A DNA stretch of 64,000 bases from Avidesulfovibrio sp964369685 (GTDB lineage: Bacteria; Desulfobacterota; Desulfovibrionia; Desulfovibrionales; Desulfovibrionaceae), in assembly GCA_964369685.1 (NCBI GenBank), contig CAYJFB010000010.1:1-64000 (forward strand). Direction: 5' to 3'. The notes under the pieces are model-generated. The model was given only the letters and a program-made list of their open reading frames with translations. It made no database searches and had not been told where the DNA came from. The translations under genes were made by a program, and so were the position numbers. How positions within the stretch are numbered: position 1 is the stretch's first letter; each line of letters starts with the position of its first letter. Shown piece by piece: positions 46,290-54,589 of this stretch.

Positions 46290-46571
46290 CTAATTGAGCA
46301 GAATATAGAGCAACAAAAAAAGTTCACCAACCAAAAGGACAGGATCGTTATCCATTATAGCGGCTACACACACAAACACACCGCCGAAAAAAAGACAAAG
46401 ACAGTATACAATATCGTATGTCTGTCTGTTGCGATGGATAGTATTTTTTATTCTCGAATGCGCAGATAAAATTTTTTTAGGTGTTATATATCTATACCGT
46501 ACATATAAAGCGCCTATGTGCAAACACAACCCTAATCCCAAAAGGCATGAAAACCAAATAAACATGTTCAT
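46290..46571 (-). CDS. Possible small membrane protein
   Basis: A 93-residue frame starting MNMFIWFSCLLGLGLC. It has three hydrophobic segments (about residues 3-22, 48-65 and 70-92) separated by a basic loop (KKILSAHSRIKNTIHRNR). The positive-inside pattern is plausible, but the region is AT-rich, codon use is not convincing, and the ribosome site is weak (AAAGG too far upstream). I do not recognise a family. Confidence 0.35.
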   Translation of the reverse strand: MNMFIWFSCLLGLGLCLHIGALYVRYRYITPKKILSAHSRIKNTIHRNRQTYDIVYCLCLFFGGVFVCVAAIMDNDPVLLVGELFLLLYILLN

Positions 46572-46596
46572 TTTAGACACCAAACCTTTACAGGCC

Positions 46597-46635
46597 GCCT
46601 GAATTGTAACCATATTTTTGAGTTACAATTCAGGC
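46597..46635. terminator. Perfect 14-bp inverted repeat after the ZraP-like gene
   Basis: GCCTGAATTGTAAC (46597-46610) and GTTACAATTCAGGC (46622-46635) flank an 11-base T-rich loop. It lies 65 bases after the minus-strand ZraP-like gene and is its probable 3' end, although no T-tract follows on that strand. Confidence 0.55.
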
Positions 46636-46700
46636 TCAATTGGGAACTTTTTACTTATGCACAGCGTTTATGTAAAAAGTCATATAAAACTAAAACAAAT

Positions 46701-47165
46701 TTATCTGTACCAAGGGCAATCTGAAGCGCCTTTGTATCGCCCGTGTCCGTCATTTCGGTTATATTGTTGCCCTTTTCTACCATTCATCGCATGGTTTCCC
46801 ATGTTTTGTATAGGTAAATTGACGCCCAATTCTTTGCTTACACGTTCGCGGGTACTTTGTCCGGCTTGAAAAATCTTTTGTTGCAGGGCATTGATTTCAT
46901 CACTGACTGCAGCAATATTTTCGGGAGTGGCGTTGGCATTTGTAGATAACGCATTGAGTTCCATACGTTTACTTTGTAATTCTATACGTAAAGGCTGAAC
47001 TGTCGCACGTTGTTGTTCCATGATAGCATAAAATTGTTGTTTTTTATCATCGGGAAGGTTTGCAATCACAGATTGTTGTTGTTTTCCATGTCCGTAAGCA
47101 TACACCGTACCGGATGTGGAAAGCACTGCGGCAACAAGTAACATGGCAATTGTAGATTTTTTCAT
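46701..47165 (-). CDS. Periplasmic ZraP/Spy-like metal-resistance protein
   Basis: A 154-residue exported protein with signal peptide KKSTIAMLLVAAVLSTSGTVYA. The mature part is helical and Gln-rich (DDKKQQFYAIMEQQRATVQP, RIELQSKRMELNALS), the hinge-helix pattern of the ZraP/CpxP/Spy family of envelope-stress chaperones. The C-terminus is rich in His, Gly and Asn with one Cys (NRNDGHGRYKGASDCPWYR), suitable for Zn or Cu binding. The ATG at 47165 follows GGAGG. No ZraSR-type two-component genes are adjacent. Confidence 0.78.
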   Translation of the reverse strand: MKKSTIAMLLVAAVLSTSGTVYAYGHGKQQQSVIANLPDDKKQQFYAIMEQQRATVQPLRIELQSKRMELNALSTNANATPENIAAVSDEINALQQKIFQAGQSTRERVSKELGVNLPIQNMGNHAMNGRKGQQYNRNDGHGRYKGASDCPWYR

Positions 47166-47689
47166 CAAATCCTCCATAAAAAAGTTTAACACAAAAAAAC
47201 GTGTTTCTTTTTCAAAAAATGTTTACACTTATGTATATGATGACGCTGTCACAAGAAACAAAGAACAGAGAGGAAAGACTTGCAACGGTGTCGTGTTTTT
47301 ATAAAAGCAAAAACAGTGCCAAAAAAAATATATTAGTAATATTAAGACAATAAAAGATAGCGACACAAAACACAGCAAGCATTGAAAAAAAAACGTACAA
47401 CACTTCATCTTTTTTGTTTAAATTTTATACATCAAACACTCATGTTGTTTAAAAATCACACAGCGCAGGTATTCAATCAATATAAAAACCGACAAACTAG
47501 ACAAAAAAATACGATTTTTACCGATTTATCTCACAGCATTATCCACCAGACAGCACCATAAACGTATATGATATATACAAACAAACACGCCTTCTTTGCC
47601 ACAGAACAATTTGACGAATTTGGATGCCTCGGTTTATATTCCATAAAGACTTCCTGCTACACCAGATTTTTTCGCAAAGGGAGCGATCA
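47166..47689. other. 520-bp AT-rich divergent intergenic region
   Basis: There is no gene here. It lies between the leftward ZraP-like gene and rightward gmhA and must carry both promoters. It is extremely AT-rich with A-runs and TATATA steps, so many -10-like boxes occur and none can be chosen confidently. Confidence 0.4.
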
Positions 47690-48328
47690 ATGTCAGAATT
47701 AGGCCATATTCATAAACTCTTGGAAGAACATCAAGAACTTTCAATATTGCAAGAAGCGTTGTTCGCGGCTGTTGATTTGTTGTACACCGCGATACGCAAA
47801 GGCGGTACAATATTATTGTGCGGCAATGGCGGCAGTGCCGCGGATGCCGAACACATCTGCGGTGAATTGATGAAAGGATTTTTACTGCCTCGGCGAGTCA
47901 CTGCGAAACAAGAAGCAGAACTGATTGCAGTATGCGGAGAAGAGCGTGGGCAGTTTCTGGCACAACGTCTGCAACAAAGTATTCCGAGTATCTCATTGGT
48001 CAGCGGAGTCAGTTTGCCGACGGCGTATGCCAATGATGTCGATCCCGCACACGTTTTTGCTCAACAAGTCTTTGGGCTTGGTCGGGCGGGCGATGTGTTG
48101 TGGGCGATCAGCACTTCGGGCAACTCAGAAAATGTGTTGCGTGCCATGCAAGTTGCTCGAGCACGAGGTATACACACATTGGGGCTTACGGGGCAAGGCG
48201 GCGGTGCCATGGCTGAATGGTCCGATGTGTTATTGGCTATGCCTTCTACACACACACCCAAAATTCAAGAATGGCATTTGCCTGTGTATCACGCGTTGTG
48301 CGCACAACTTGAACAACAACTTTTTTGA
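47690..48328 (+). CDS. gmhA: Sedoheptulose-7-phosphate isomerase GmhA
   Basis: The first step of ADP-heptose synthesis for the LPS inner core. A SIS-domain protein of 212 residues with TILLCGNGGSAADAEHICGEL, FGLGRAGDVLWAISTSGNSENVL and GLTGQGGGAMAEWSDVLLAMP. It is slightly longer than the usual 190 or so. The ATG at 47690 follows AAAGGGAG. No other heptose genes are adjacent. Confidence 0.93.
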   Translation: MSELGHIHKLLEEHQELSILQEALFAAVDLLYTAIRKGGTILLCGNGGSAADAEHICGELMKGFLLPRRVTAKQEAELIAVCGEERGQFLAQRLQQSIPSISLVSGVSLPTAYANDVDPAHVFAQQVFGLGRAGDVLWAISTSGNSENVLRAMQVARARGIHTLGLTGQGGGAMAEWSDVLLAMPSTHTPKIQEWHLPVYHALCAQLEQQLF

Positions 48329-48493
48329 CACAGCTTCTGTCTCATTGCAAAAAGAACTTTATGTTAAAACTATAACATATCAAAAAATATATTATAGTTT
48401 TATAAAGACGTTACTCCTTTATACAATGAGATACAAGATGTTGACAAAAACCATGTCATGAATGTTTGCAAGAGAAACAACAAAGGAAAAACA

Positions 48494-49540
48494 ATGTTTC
48501 GACTCATGGATAAAGCCTTTACAGCCGGCTGAGCGGCAAAAACCGCTCCGGGGGTCTTGGAGCACGTTCTTGCAAACCTTCCTGCTCAAGCAGATAAAGA
48601 AAAACGCATCATTCATGGACTTTGTGGCAATGAAGACGCGGTGGTTTTACGTTCTGTACCGAGTGATATGGCCTTGGTTCAGACAGTGGATCTTTTATCA
48701 CCTATCGGCAACAACGCGCGCTTGTTTGGTCAAGTAGCGGCAGCCAACGCACTTTCCGACGTGTATGCCATGGGTGGTGAACCGTGGTGTGTCATGAACA
48801 TTGCCGCTTTTCCTGCTGCGGAATTACCCGTAGAGATTTTGACAGAAATTCTACAAGGCGGTATGGAAAAAATCATTGAAGCCGAAGCCGTTTTGGCAGG
48901 AGGACACACGCTTGAAGATCCGCTCATCAAGTACGGCTTGGCAGTGACCGGTATGGTTTCTCCGACACGCATTGCCAAAAACAGCGGTTTGTCTGTGGGT
49001 GACAATCTCATTTTAACCAAACCCTTGGGGACAGGCGTGTTGGCAACCGCCATCAAAGCCGATTGGTTTGATGCAGAGCAACATGAGCAAATCTTATATC
49101 ACTGGGCAACACGCTTAAATCGCTACGGCGGACAAGTCATTCGCGAAATGGCATTACACGCGGCAACAGATATTACAGGATTTGGTCTCGGTGGACATGC
49201 CACAGAAATGGCTATCGCTTCAGATGTGTGTGTAGAGCTTTTTGTTTCAGAACTGCCTTTCATGCCACAGGTACTGGACTTGGCAGACAATGGCTTGATT
49301 CCTGCGGGAACCTATGCAAACCGCAGTCATTGCTTATGTAAAACACACTGTTGCCAAGACGTGGACGAATTGCGCAGTCTTTTGGTTTTTGATGCACAAA
49401 CATCAGGCGGCCTTTTGCTTGCCGTCCCTCAAGAACGCACTGCCGAAGCCGTTGCACGATTACAAGAACTTGGGGAAGCGGCTTGGGTTATCGGCCGAGT
49501 TTTGCCATCACGTAGAGATGTGGCTTTGCTTTTGAGCTGA
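48494..49540 (+). CDS. selD: Selenophosphate synthetase SelD, a selenoprotein (UGA = Sec)
   Basis: Makes selenophosphate from selenide and ATP. The uninterrupted frame begins only at TTG 48557 and lacks the catalytic N-terminus. Reading the TGA at 48530-48532 as selenocysteine extends it to an ATG at 48494 with AAAGGA upstream, giving MFRLMDKAFTAG-U-AAKTAPG. The U-x-x-K arrangement is the SelD active site, where Cys or Sec stands two residues before the next conserved position and Lys follows. The rest is typical (GNEDAVVL, TVDLLSPIGNNARLFGQ, ANALSDVYAMGGEP, TDITGFGLGGHATEMA). Length 348 including Sec. A SECIS-like hairpin follows the UGA. This implies SelA, SelB and tRNA-Sec elsewhere in the genome. 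Confidence 0.95.
48530..48563 (+). promoter_or_regulatory. UGA codon and bacterial SECIS-like hairpin in selD
   Basis: The TGA at 48530-48532 is followed 12 bases later by GCTCCG (48545-48550), a 7-base loop GGGGTCT and TGGAGC (48558-48563), a 6-bp stem including one G-U pair. The distance from the UGA and the GGTCT in the loop match the SelB-binding hairpin of E. coli fdhF. A competing GAGCGG/CCGCTC stem lies nearer the UGA. Confidence 0.85.
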
Positions 49541-49619
49541 CTCTTTTTTAAACAGTACGGAATCGTTGTTTCAACGTGTTTCTTTGAATCTAAAAAAAGT
49601 TGTTTAAAGGTTAAAAACA

Positions 49620-50522
49620 ATGGAAAGCAATACGCCTTTGGAATTTTGCAAAATTCAAGAAATTGATGATGTTGTCACTCAACTGTGTCAGATGCCTTAT
49701 TATCAACCGGCCTCAAATATGTTGCTACACGGTACAGACATGCCCTCACGCGACAAACTCAAAGAAATCATGGATCGTTTGCGTGCAGCGTTATTTCCCG
49801 GTTTTTTTGGTGTTTCGCAAATTCATGCAGAATCCATGCGTTATCATCTTTTGGCCAATATTGATTCTATTTTTCATATGCTTGCGGAACAAATTCGTTG
49901 CGGCGCGTGTTTTGCCAATGCTGAATTTGCCTCAGACTGTGACGCGTGCTCGGGTGTGGCACGGCATCTGGCCATGACGTTTGTCCGACGTCTGCCACAT
50001 ATTCGTGAATTGTTGGAGTCAGATGTTCAGGCGGCGTATGAAGGTGATCCTGCCGCACGAACACCGAAAGAAACGATTTTTTGTTATCCCAGTTTGATTG
50101 CAATGATCAATCATCGTGTGGCACATGAACTCTATAGGCTCAACGTACCGATCATTCCACGCATCATCAGCGAAATGGCACATTCGGCAACAGGCATTGA
50201 TATCCATCCCGGAGCAAGTATCGGTCGCCATTTCTTTATTGATCACGGAACAGGGGTTGTTATTGGCGAAACGGCAATTATCGGTGACCATTGTCGTTTA
50301 TACCAAGGCGTTACACTCGGTGCGTTGTCTTTTCCCAAAGAAGCCGACGGCACACTGAGTAAAGGACATGAACGACACCCTATTTTAGAAGACAACATTA
50401 CAGTTTATGCAGGTGCAACCGTACTCGGACGTATTACTATCGGGAGCGGATCGGTCATAGGAGGGAATGTGTGGATTACACAGTCAGTCCCTCCTGGCAG
50501 TAAAATCATGCAACAACGATAA
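49620..50522 (+). CDS. cysE: Serine O-acetyltransferase
   Basis: Makes O-acetylserine for cysteine synthesis. A 300-residue protein with a long helical N-terminal region (about 1-185) and a left-handed beta-helix of hexapeptide repeats (IDIHPGASIGRHFFIDHGTG, VVIGETAIIGDHC). The catalytic region GVTLGALSFPK and GHERHP are present, and GGNVWITQSVPPGSKI ends the helix. It resembles the plant/Bacteroides long type (EpsC-like) more than E. coli CysE. Cysteine synthase is not in the window. Confidence 0.92.
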   Translation: MESNTPLEFCKIQEIDDVVTQLCQMPYYQPASNMLLHGTDMPSRDKLKEIMDRLRAALFPGFFGVSQIHAESMRYHLLANIDSIFHMLAEQIRCGACFANAEFASDCDACSGVARHLAMTFVRRLPHIRELLESDVQAAYEGDPAARTPKETIFCYPSLIAMINHRVAHELYRLNVPIIPRIISEMAHSATGIDIHPGASIGRHFFIDHGTGVVIGETAIIGDHCRLYQGVTLGALSFPKEADGTLSKGHERHPILEDNITVYAGATVLGRITIGSGSVIGGNVWITQSVPPGSKIMQQR

Positions 50523-50885
50523 CAACTTTTCTGGAGAGAGCATTCTACAAAACAAGACACGACCTCTGCCTTCCCCAATTTCCTTGAATTGCGGCATATT
50601 TCTGCACATTGTATTGTTCTTATGCCGCAGTTCACGCTGTTTTGAGCGTCTTGCCATCTCCAAAAATAATACCCATAACATAAAACACGTTGAAAAAACA
50701 TCAACGTAAAACGATCATGGCGTTTACTTGCAAAAGAACTAACCACACCGTAACACTATCGATAACATACTGAAAAATATTTATAGTACAGCAAACAGTT
50801 AGCACTTTTTACAATTAAAGACTCACAATAAGGGAAAGAAAAACATTCTCTCTCCTCAAAAAATATAACAATGAAAAGGAAACAT
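50523..50885. other. 360-bp gap between cysE and ccmD
   Basis: No gene is present, and in particular no trace of ccmA, ccmB or ccmC, which normally precede ccmD. It contains the inverted repeat at 50586-50633 and, near the end, an AAAAGGAA ribosome site for ccmD. Confidence 0.5.
50586..50633 (+). terminator. Inverted repeat after cysE
   Basis: GAATTGCGGCATA (50586-50598) and TATGCCGCAGTTC (50621-50633) pair over 13 bp with one G-T wobble, around a 22-base loop. It starts 64 bases after the cysE stop; TTTT follows about 6 bases on. It is likely the 3' end of cysE. Confidence 0.55.
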
Positions 50886-51011
50886 ATGGAATGGTTGGTT
50901 GGAGCTTTGGCTGTAATGTGGTTAGGATTGGGAGCCTATGTGGCTTTATTGGCAGTGCGTCAACAACGCATTGCACGGCGTTTATCTTTTTTGGAGAAAG
51001 ATCATGAATAG
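50886..51011 (+). CDS. ccmD: Heme exporter subunit CcmD
   Basis: A 41-residue protein, MEWLVGALAVMWLGLGAYVA and so on, with one membrane helix (about residues 3-24) followed by RQQRIARRLSFLEKD. This is the standard size, topology and basic-then-coiled tail of CcmD, which releases holo-CcmE from the CcmABC complex in cytochrome c maturation. AAGGAA precedes the ATG. Its stop overlaps the start of the CcmI-like gene by 8 bases. It is unusual that ccmABC do not precede it. Confidence 0.8.
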   Translation: MEWLVGALAVMWLGLGAYVALLAVRQQRIARRLSFLEKDHE

Positions 51012-51582
51012 AAAAAACATAGCTGTCTCTCAGCATCGTTTTTTGAGTTGGGTTTTACTTGTAGGCATTGTGCTTATGGGTGGTAGCGGCGTCAGCTATT
51101 TTTTACAATTTCCAGGCTTGGTCAAGCAGGTACAAATCCCTTCAGGTGCTGTACCGACAGGTATGCCCGAAGGCGATACGGCAGGCGTTATGGCCTTAAT
51201 GCAACAATTACAAGAAAATCCAAACAATATAGAAACGTTGTTGACGCTCGCCGAACACTTTACACACACTGAAGAATGGGCACGTTCCGAAAACTTTGCC
51301 ATGCGTGCCGTCATGGTTGACGGGCAAAACCCTAGCGCATGGTACTGGTTGAGCTTTGCGCAACATCGTCAAGGACGCCACAACGAGGCGGTTACCAGCC
51401 TTGAAAAATCTGTAGAACTCAAAAAAGATCCCGATGCACAATACAGCTTAGGCATCCTCTATGCCTATTTTTTAAAAGAAAATGAAAAAGCACGAAACAT
51501 CTTCAATGCAGCGATGCAAAATCCCACAGTAAGCGAAACATTGAAAACAATGATTACAGAAGAACTCAAAAAGATTCAATAA
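51004..51582 (+). CDS. Membrane-anchored TPR protein, CcmI/NrfG-like
   Basis: A 192-residue protein with an N-terminal membrane anchor (FLSWVLLVGIVLMGGSGVSYF, about residues 13-33) and a periplasmic TPR domain (about 70-190; NIETLLTLAEHFTHTEEWAR, NPSAWYWLSFAQHRQGRHNE). In Desulfovibrio-type ccm clusters a TPR protein of this kind follows ccmD and presents apocytochrome c for heme ligation. The overlap with ccmD supports that role; the family call alone is general. Confidence 0.78.
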   Translation: MNRKNIAVSQHRFLSWVLLVGIVLMGGSGVSYFLQFPGLVKQVQIPSGAVPTGMPEGDTAGVMALMQQLQENPNNIETLLTLAEHFTHTEEWARSENFAMRAVMVDGQNPSAWYWLSFAQHRQGRHNEAVTSLEKSVELKKDPDAQYSLGILYAYFLKENEKARNIFNAAMQNPTVSETLKTMITEELKKIQ

Positions 51583-51748
51583 ATGTCGTGTTGTTAACGA
51601 CGTCCATGTTGATTTTTGAGACAGAAAGACACTCGGAGCACAATCTTTTGGCTCTTTTGTGAAAAAATAAAAATAAAACTTGAAATTGCCTTTTTGTTGA
51701 CTCCGAGGCAAACTGTCTCAACGCCATTTCATTTATGGAGCCGAACCG

Positions 51749-53497
51749 ATGCAACCTCTTCAATATACATATACGCATATCCAAACAAGCGCGACAACAG
51801 GATACTTCTCCTGTGAACCGGAAAATCTTGACTTTGGTCAGTCGGAAAAATTGGGAAAAGCACTGGCAGCAAGCAAAGCCATGAAACGCTTCGAAGCCAC
51901 CCCAAACGACACCTTCCTACGCGATGTTTTGCTACGCATGATGCTAAACTTACCCACAGAAGAGCTGACTGATATGTGGCCAAATCCATGGCAACAACGT
52001 CCTGTTTTGGCGGCTTTGGTGGCCTCTGTGGCTTTGATCCGTCCTTCAGAAGGCGAAGCTGCCGTACAAAAGAGTCTGCAAGAAACATTGACTCCCGATG
52101 TTTTGATCGAATTGGTTGCGCGTTCAGGATTGCCTTTACCCGGTTGGGGATTGCGTAAAAATCGTAAAGCTCTCCAACAATGGAATCGTATTTTTACTGC
52201 CAATATCACACAACACCGCATCTTGCCGCACCCCCAAGAAGAAGAACCACCCCTGCCTGCAGCGTTACGTTTGGTTTCTTTGCCTCCTGTGCAAGGAGAA
52301 ACGGTTGCGGCGCTCTGTCATCGTTTTAGAGCAAACCCAACAGAAACACTTATACCTCCTCAAGAAACGGCAGCCCTCGCCCTTGAACGACTCATGGATA
52401 TCAATGCCATTGCAGGTATGGAAATGCGTCATACGGGTTCGTTGGCTCCTGTTGCTCTTTTTCGTCCTTGGGAACTGGATCTCAGTGTTCAGAGCGGTCT
52501 TTTGGAATATACTTTACGTGGTCAAGGGGTTTCATGGGGGCGCGGCTTTAGTATTGCCGACGCACGCGTCTCGTACGCCATGGAAATTGTCGAACGCTTT
52601 TCTGCCTATGTCAGTGTAAAAGACAATAAAGTCCTTGATCGTTTGCACCCAACACATTTAATTCATGCCCGTTTTTCTCAACTCGATAATGCCCTTGATC
52701 CCAATAGCCTTGTTCCAGGCCTTGCCTATCATGATCAACCGCTCTACTGGATGAACGGCCACGACAGCAAAGGAGAAACTGTGCTTGTGCCGCTTCAAGC
52801 CGTAGCGCTTTTTTGCAATGTCGACGAACCCGATCTGACTCTACAACCCGTATCCACAGGATTGGCTTCCGGATCCACTCTGGAACAAGCCAAACGTGCC
52901 GCACTCCTTGAAGCCATTGAACGCGATACCGAAGCCATAACGCCCTACACAGGACTGCACACCCCCGCCGATTTTTCCTCTGTATTCACGCTGACAACAC
53001 GCGATCCGCATTTGGGGGCTCTACTCGAAGCCTATAAAAAAGAAAAAATCGCTATTTACTTCAGAGAATTACATAATGCTTTTGGTGTTCCTTGTTTTGA
53101 ATGCTTTGTGTTGGGAACAGACGGTAATGTGGTTCGCGCCACAGCTGCCGGGCTTTCCGCAAAACGCGCCCTACTTTCGGCATTGACAGAAACGCCGTGG
53201 TCATTTCCTGTCGGTTCGCCATCAGCTCCGCAAGTTCCCGGTATTATGCAACGTGCGTATGAAGATTTACCGGACTACAGCACGGGCTCTTGTGCCAATG
53301 ACGTAGCCTTGTTGGAAGAAGTGCTCTCCGGTCACGGCTATTCACCCGTTTACGCCGTATTGACACATCAAGTCTTACAATTTCCCGTAGTGCGTGCGCT
53401 CATACCACACTTTGAACGCAATACAGACAACGATCCATGGAGTCGACCGTCTTTACGTTTGGTACAACACTATCTTTCTCTTTTTGAGGAACAATAA
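51749..53497 (+). CDS. YcaO-domain ATP-dependent cyclodehydratase-like protein
   Basis: A 582-residue cytoplasmic protein. Residues 1-190 are a helical N-terminal region I do not recognise. About 195-560 is a YcaO domain: an N-terminal RGFSIADARVSYAMEIVERF and a second element GLASGSTLEQAKRAALLEAI followed by ERD, which carries the Glu residues that bind ATP-Mg; AAGLSAKRALLSALTE comes later. There is no Pro-rich C-terminus as in azole-forming YcaO proteins. Known YcaO roles are azoline/thioamide formation in peptides and help to RimO in ribosomal protein S12 methylthiolation. No precursor peptide, E1-like partner, TfuA or RimO is visible nearby. Its stop overlaps the next gene (TAATG). Confidence 0.85.
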   Translation: MQPLQYTYTHIQTSATTGYFSCEPENLDFGQSEKLGKALAASKAMKRFEATPNDTFLRDVLLRMMLNLPTEELTDMWPNPWQQRPVLAALVASVALIRPSEGEAAVQKSLQETLTPDVLIELVARSGLPLPGWGLRKNRKALQQWNRIFTANITQHRILPHPQEEEPPLPAALRLVSLPPVQGETVAALCHRFRANPTETLIPPQETAALALERLMDINAIAGMEMRHTGSLAPVALFRPWELDLSVQSGLLEYTLRGQGVSWGRGFSIADARVSYAMEIVERFSAYVSVKDNKVLDRLHPTHLIHARFSQLDNALDPNSLVPGLAYHDQPLYWMNGHDSKGETVLVPLQAVALFCNVDEPDLTLQPVSTGLASGSTLEQAKRAALLEAIERDTEAITPYTGLHTPADFSSVFTLTTRDPHLGALLEAYKKEKIAIYFRELHNAFGVPCFECFVLGTDGNVVRATAAGLSAKRALLSALTETPWSFPVGSPSAPQVPGIMQRAYEDLPDYSTGSCANDVALLEEVLSGHGYSPVYAVLTHQVLQFPVVRALIPHFERNTDNDPWSRPSLRLVQHYLSLFEEQ

Positions 53498-54567
53498 TGA
53501 ACAAGTGTATACAATGGTTTATCATTGTTATTTTTAGTTATTGTTTTTGTTTGAACGATACCGCAGCGGCACAGGGAGTTTTTACATCAGGATTTCAAAC
53601 GTTGGGTTTGAGTCTTCCACAACAACAAATCCGTTTGGATGTGGCGGTGTGGTATCCCGCGCGACGACTTACAACACAAGTTCAATACGGAGAATGGTTT
53701 TTTACTGCCGCACGTAACGCACCCATTGTTGAAGGGCAACACCCTCTCTTATTGCTTTCTCACGATATTGGCGGTTCGCGCTTTTCTGTCAATGCACTTG
53801 GTGCCGCTTTGGCTCGACAAGGCTTTATTGTCGCGGCGCCAACGCATACAGGCGACAATATGGATGACATGCATGCATTATTCAGCACCGCACACATTTT
53901 TCAACGAGTCGACGATCTGAAAAATCTGCTTGATAATCTGCTTGCACACACTCAAATCGGAAAATCGGTTGATCCAACACAAATAGGCCTGATCGGTATC
54001 GGCCCCGGGGCAGCCGCCGCTCTTCTTGTCGCGCAAGGCACACTGGATGCTTCGGGATGGCATAGCTATTGTCAACGCACGACAATCTATGATTCCTATT
54101 GCCAACCGCAAACACGTGCGGCACTCGATCGCATGGCGCTGGATCCAAATCTGCAACAAACAAAAAATGATCCGCGTGTCAAAGCAATCGCTCTTGTTGC
54201 GCCAAGCTATGGAATGTTTTTTACTGCAGACAGCCTTACTGCCGTCAACGTGCCAACACTTGTTTTACGTGCTGATTTGGATCGCATCAATCTTTCGCCA
54301 CATCACGCACAGCACATCATCACAGCACTGCCGCAAAAACCGGAGTATGCTGTTCTCGCTTACACAGACAACGCCGCACTCATGTCGCCTTGTTCCAAAA
54401 CATTGGAACAAATGCTGCCTGAACTCTGCACACCACAACCCCCAGCAGACAGAACCTCAGCGCAACAGCAACTCGCCGAAAACCTCAGTCGTTTCATGTT
54501 GAATCACCTCCAAGGCGCGACAGATATGCCTTTGGCGACAGACATGCTTTTGCTTAAAGAACAATGA
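53497..54567 (+). CDS. Exported dienelactone-hydrolase-like protein with lost active site
   Basis: A 356-residue protein with signal peptide (FIIVIFSYCFCLNDTAAAQ, about 8-26). The fold follows the COG4188 hydrolases: LDVAVWYPARR, HPLLLLSHDIGGSRF, ARQGFIVAAPTHTGDN, DPRVKAIALVAPSYGMFF, VPTLVLRADLDRINLSP, and a late MSPCSKTLEQMLPELC with DRTSAQQQLAEN. The nucleophile elbow, usually G-x-S-x-G, reads GIGPG, so the Ser is Gly. The usual AGHFSFLAPC block reads TDNAALMSPC, so the catalytic His is gone. It is probably a binding protein or pseudoenzyme. It is translationally coupled to the YcaO gene. Confidence 0.8.
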   Translation: MNKCIQWFIIVIFSYCFCLNDTAAAQGVFTSGFQTLGLSLPQQQIRLDVAVWYPARRLTTQVQYGEWFFTAARNAPIVEGQHPLLLLSHDIGGSRFSVNALGAALARQGFIVAAPTHTGDNMDDMHALFSTAHIFQRVDDLKNLLDNLLAHTQIGKSVDPTQIGLIGIGPGAAAALLVAQGTLDASGWHSYCQRTTIYDSYCQPQTRAALDRMALDPNLQQTKNDPRVKAIALVAPSYGMFFTADSLTAVNVPTLVLRADLDRINLSPHHAQHIITALPQKPEYAVLAYTDNAALMSPCSKTLEQMLPELCTPQPPADRTSAQQQLAENLSRFMLNHLQGATDMPLATDMLLLKEQ

Positions 54568-54589
54568 CTTCCAAGTGTATAATGAAGCG

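Noticed and set aside
48357..48493. A frameshift or truncated selD as explanation for the missing N-terminus
   Set aside because: The frame upstream of the TGA continues without any shift into the conserved active site, and a SECIS-like hairpin is present, so Sec insertion is the simpler explanation.
53989..54020. Active serine hydrolase call for the gene after YcaO
   Set aside because: The elbow is GIGPG without Ser and the usual His block is changed, so catalytic activity is not supported.
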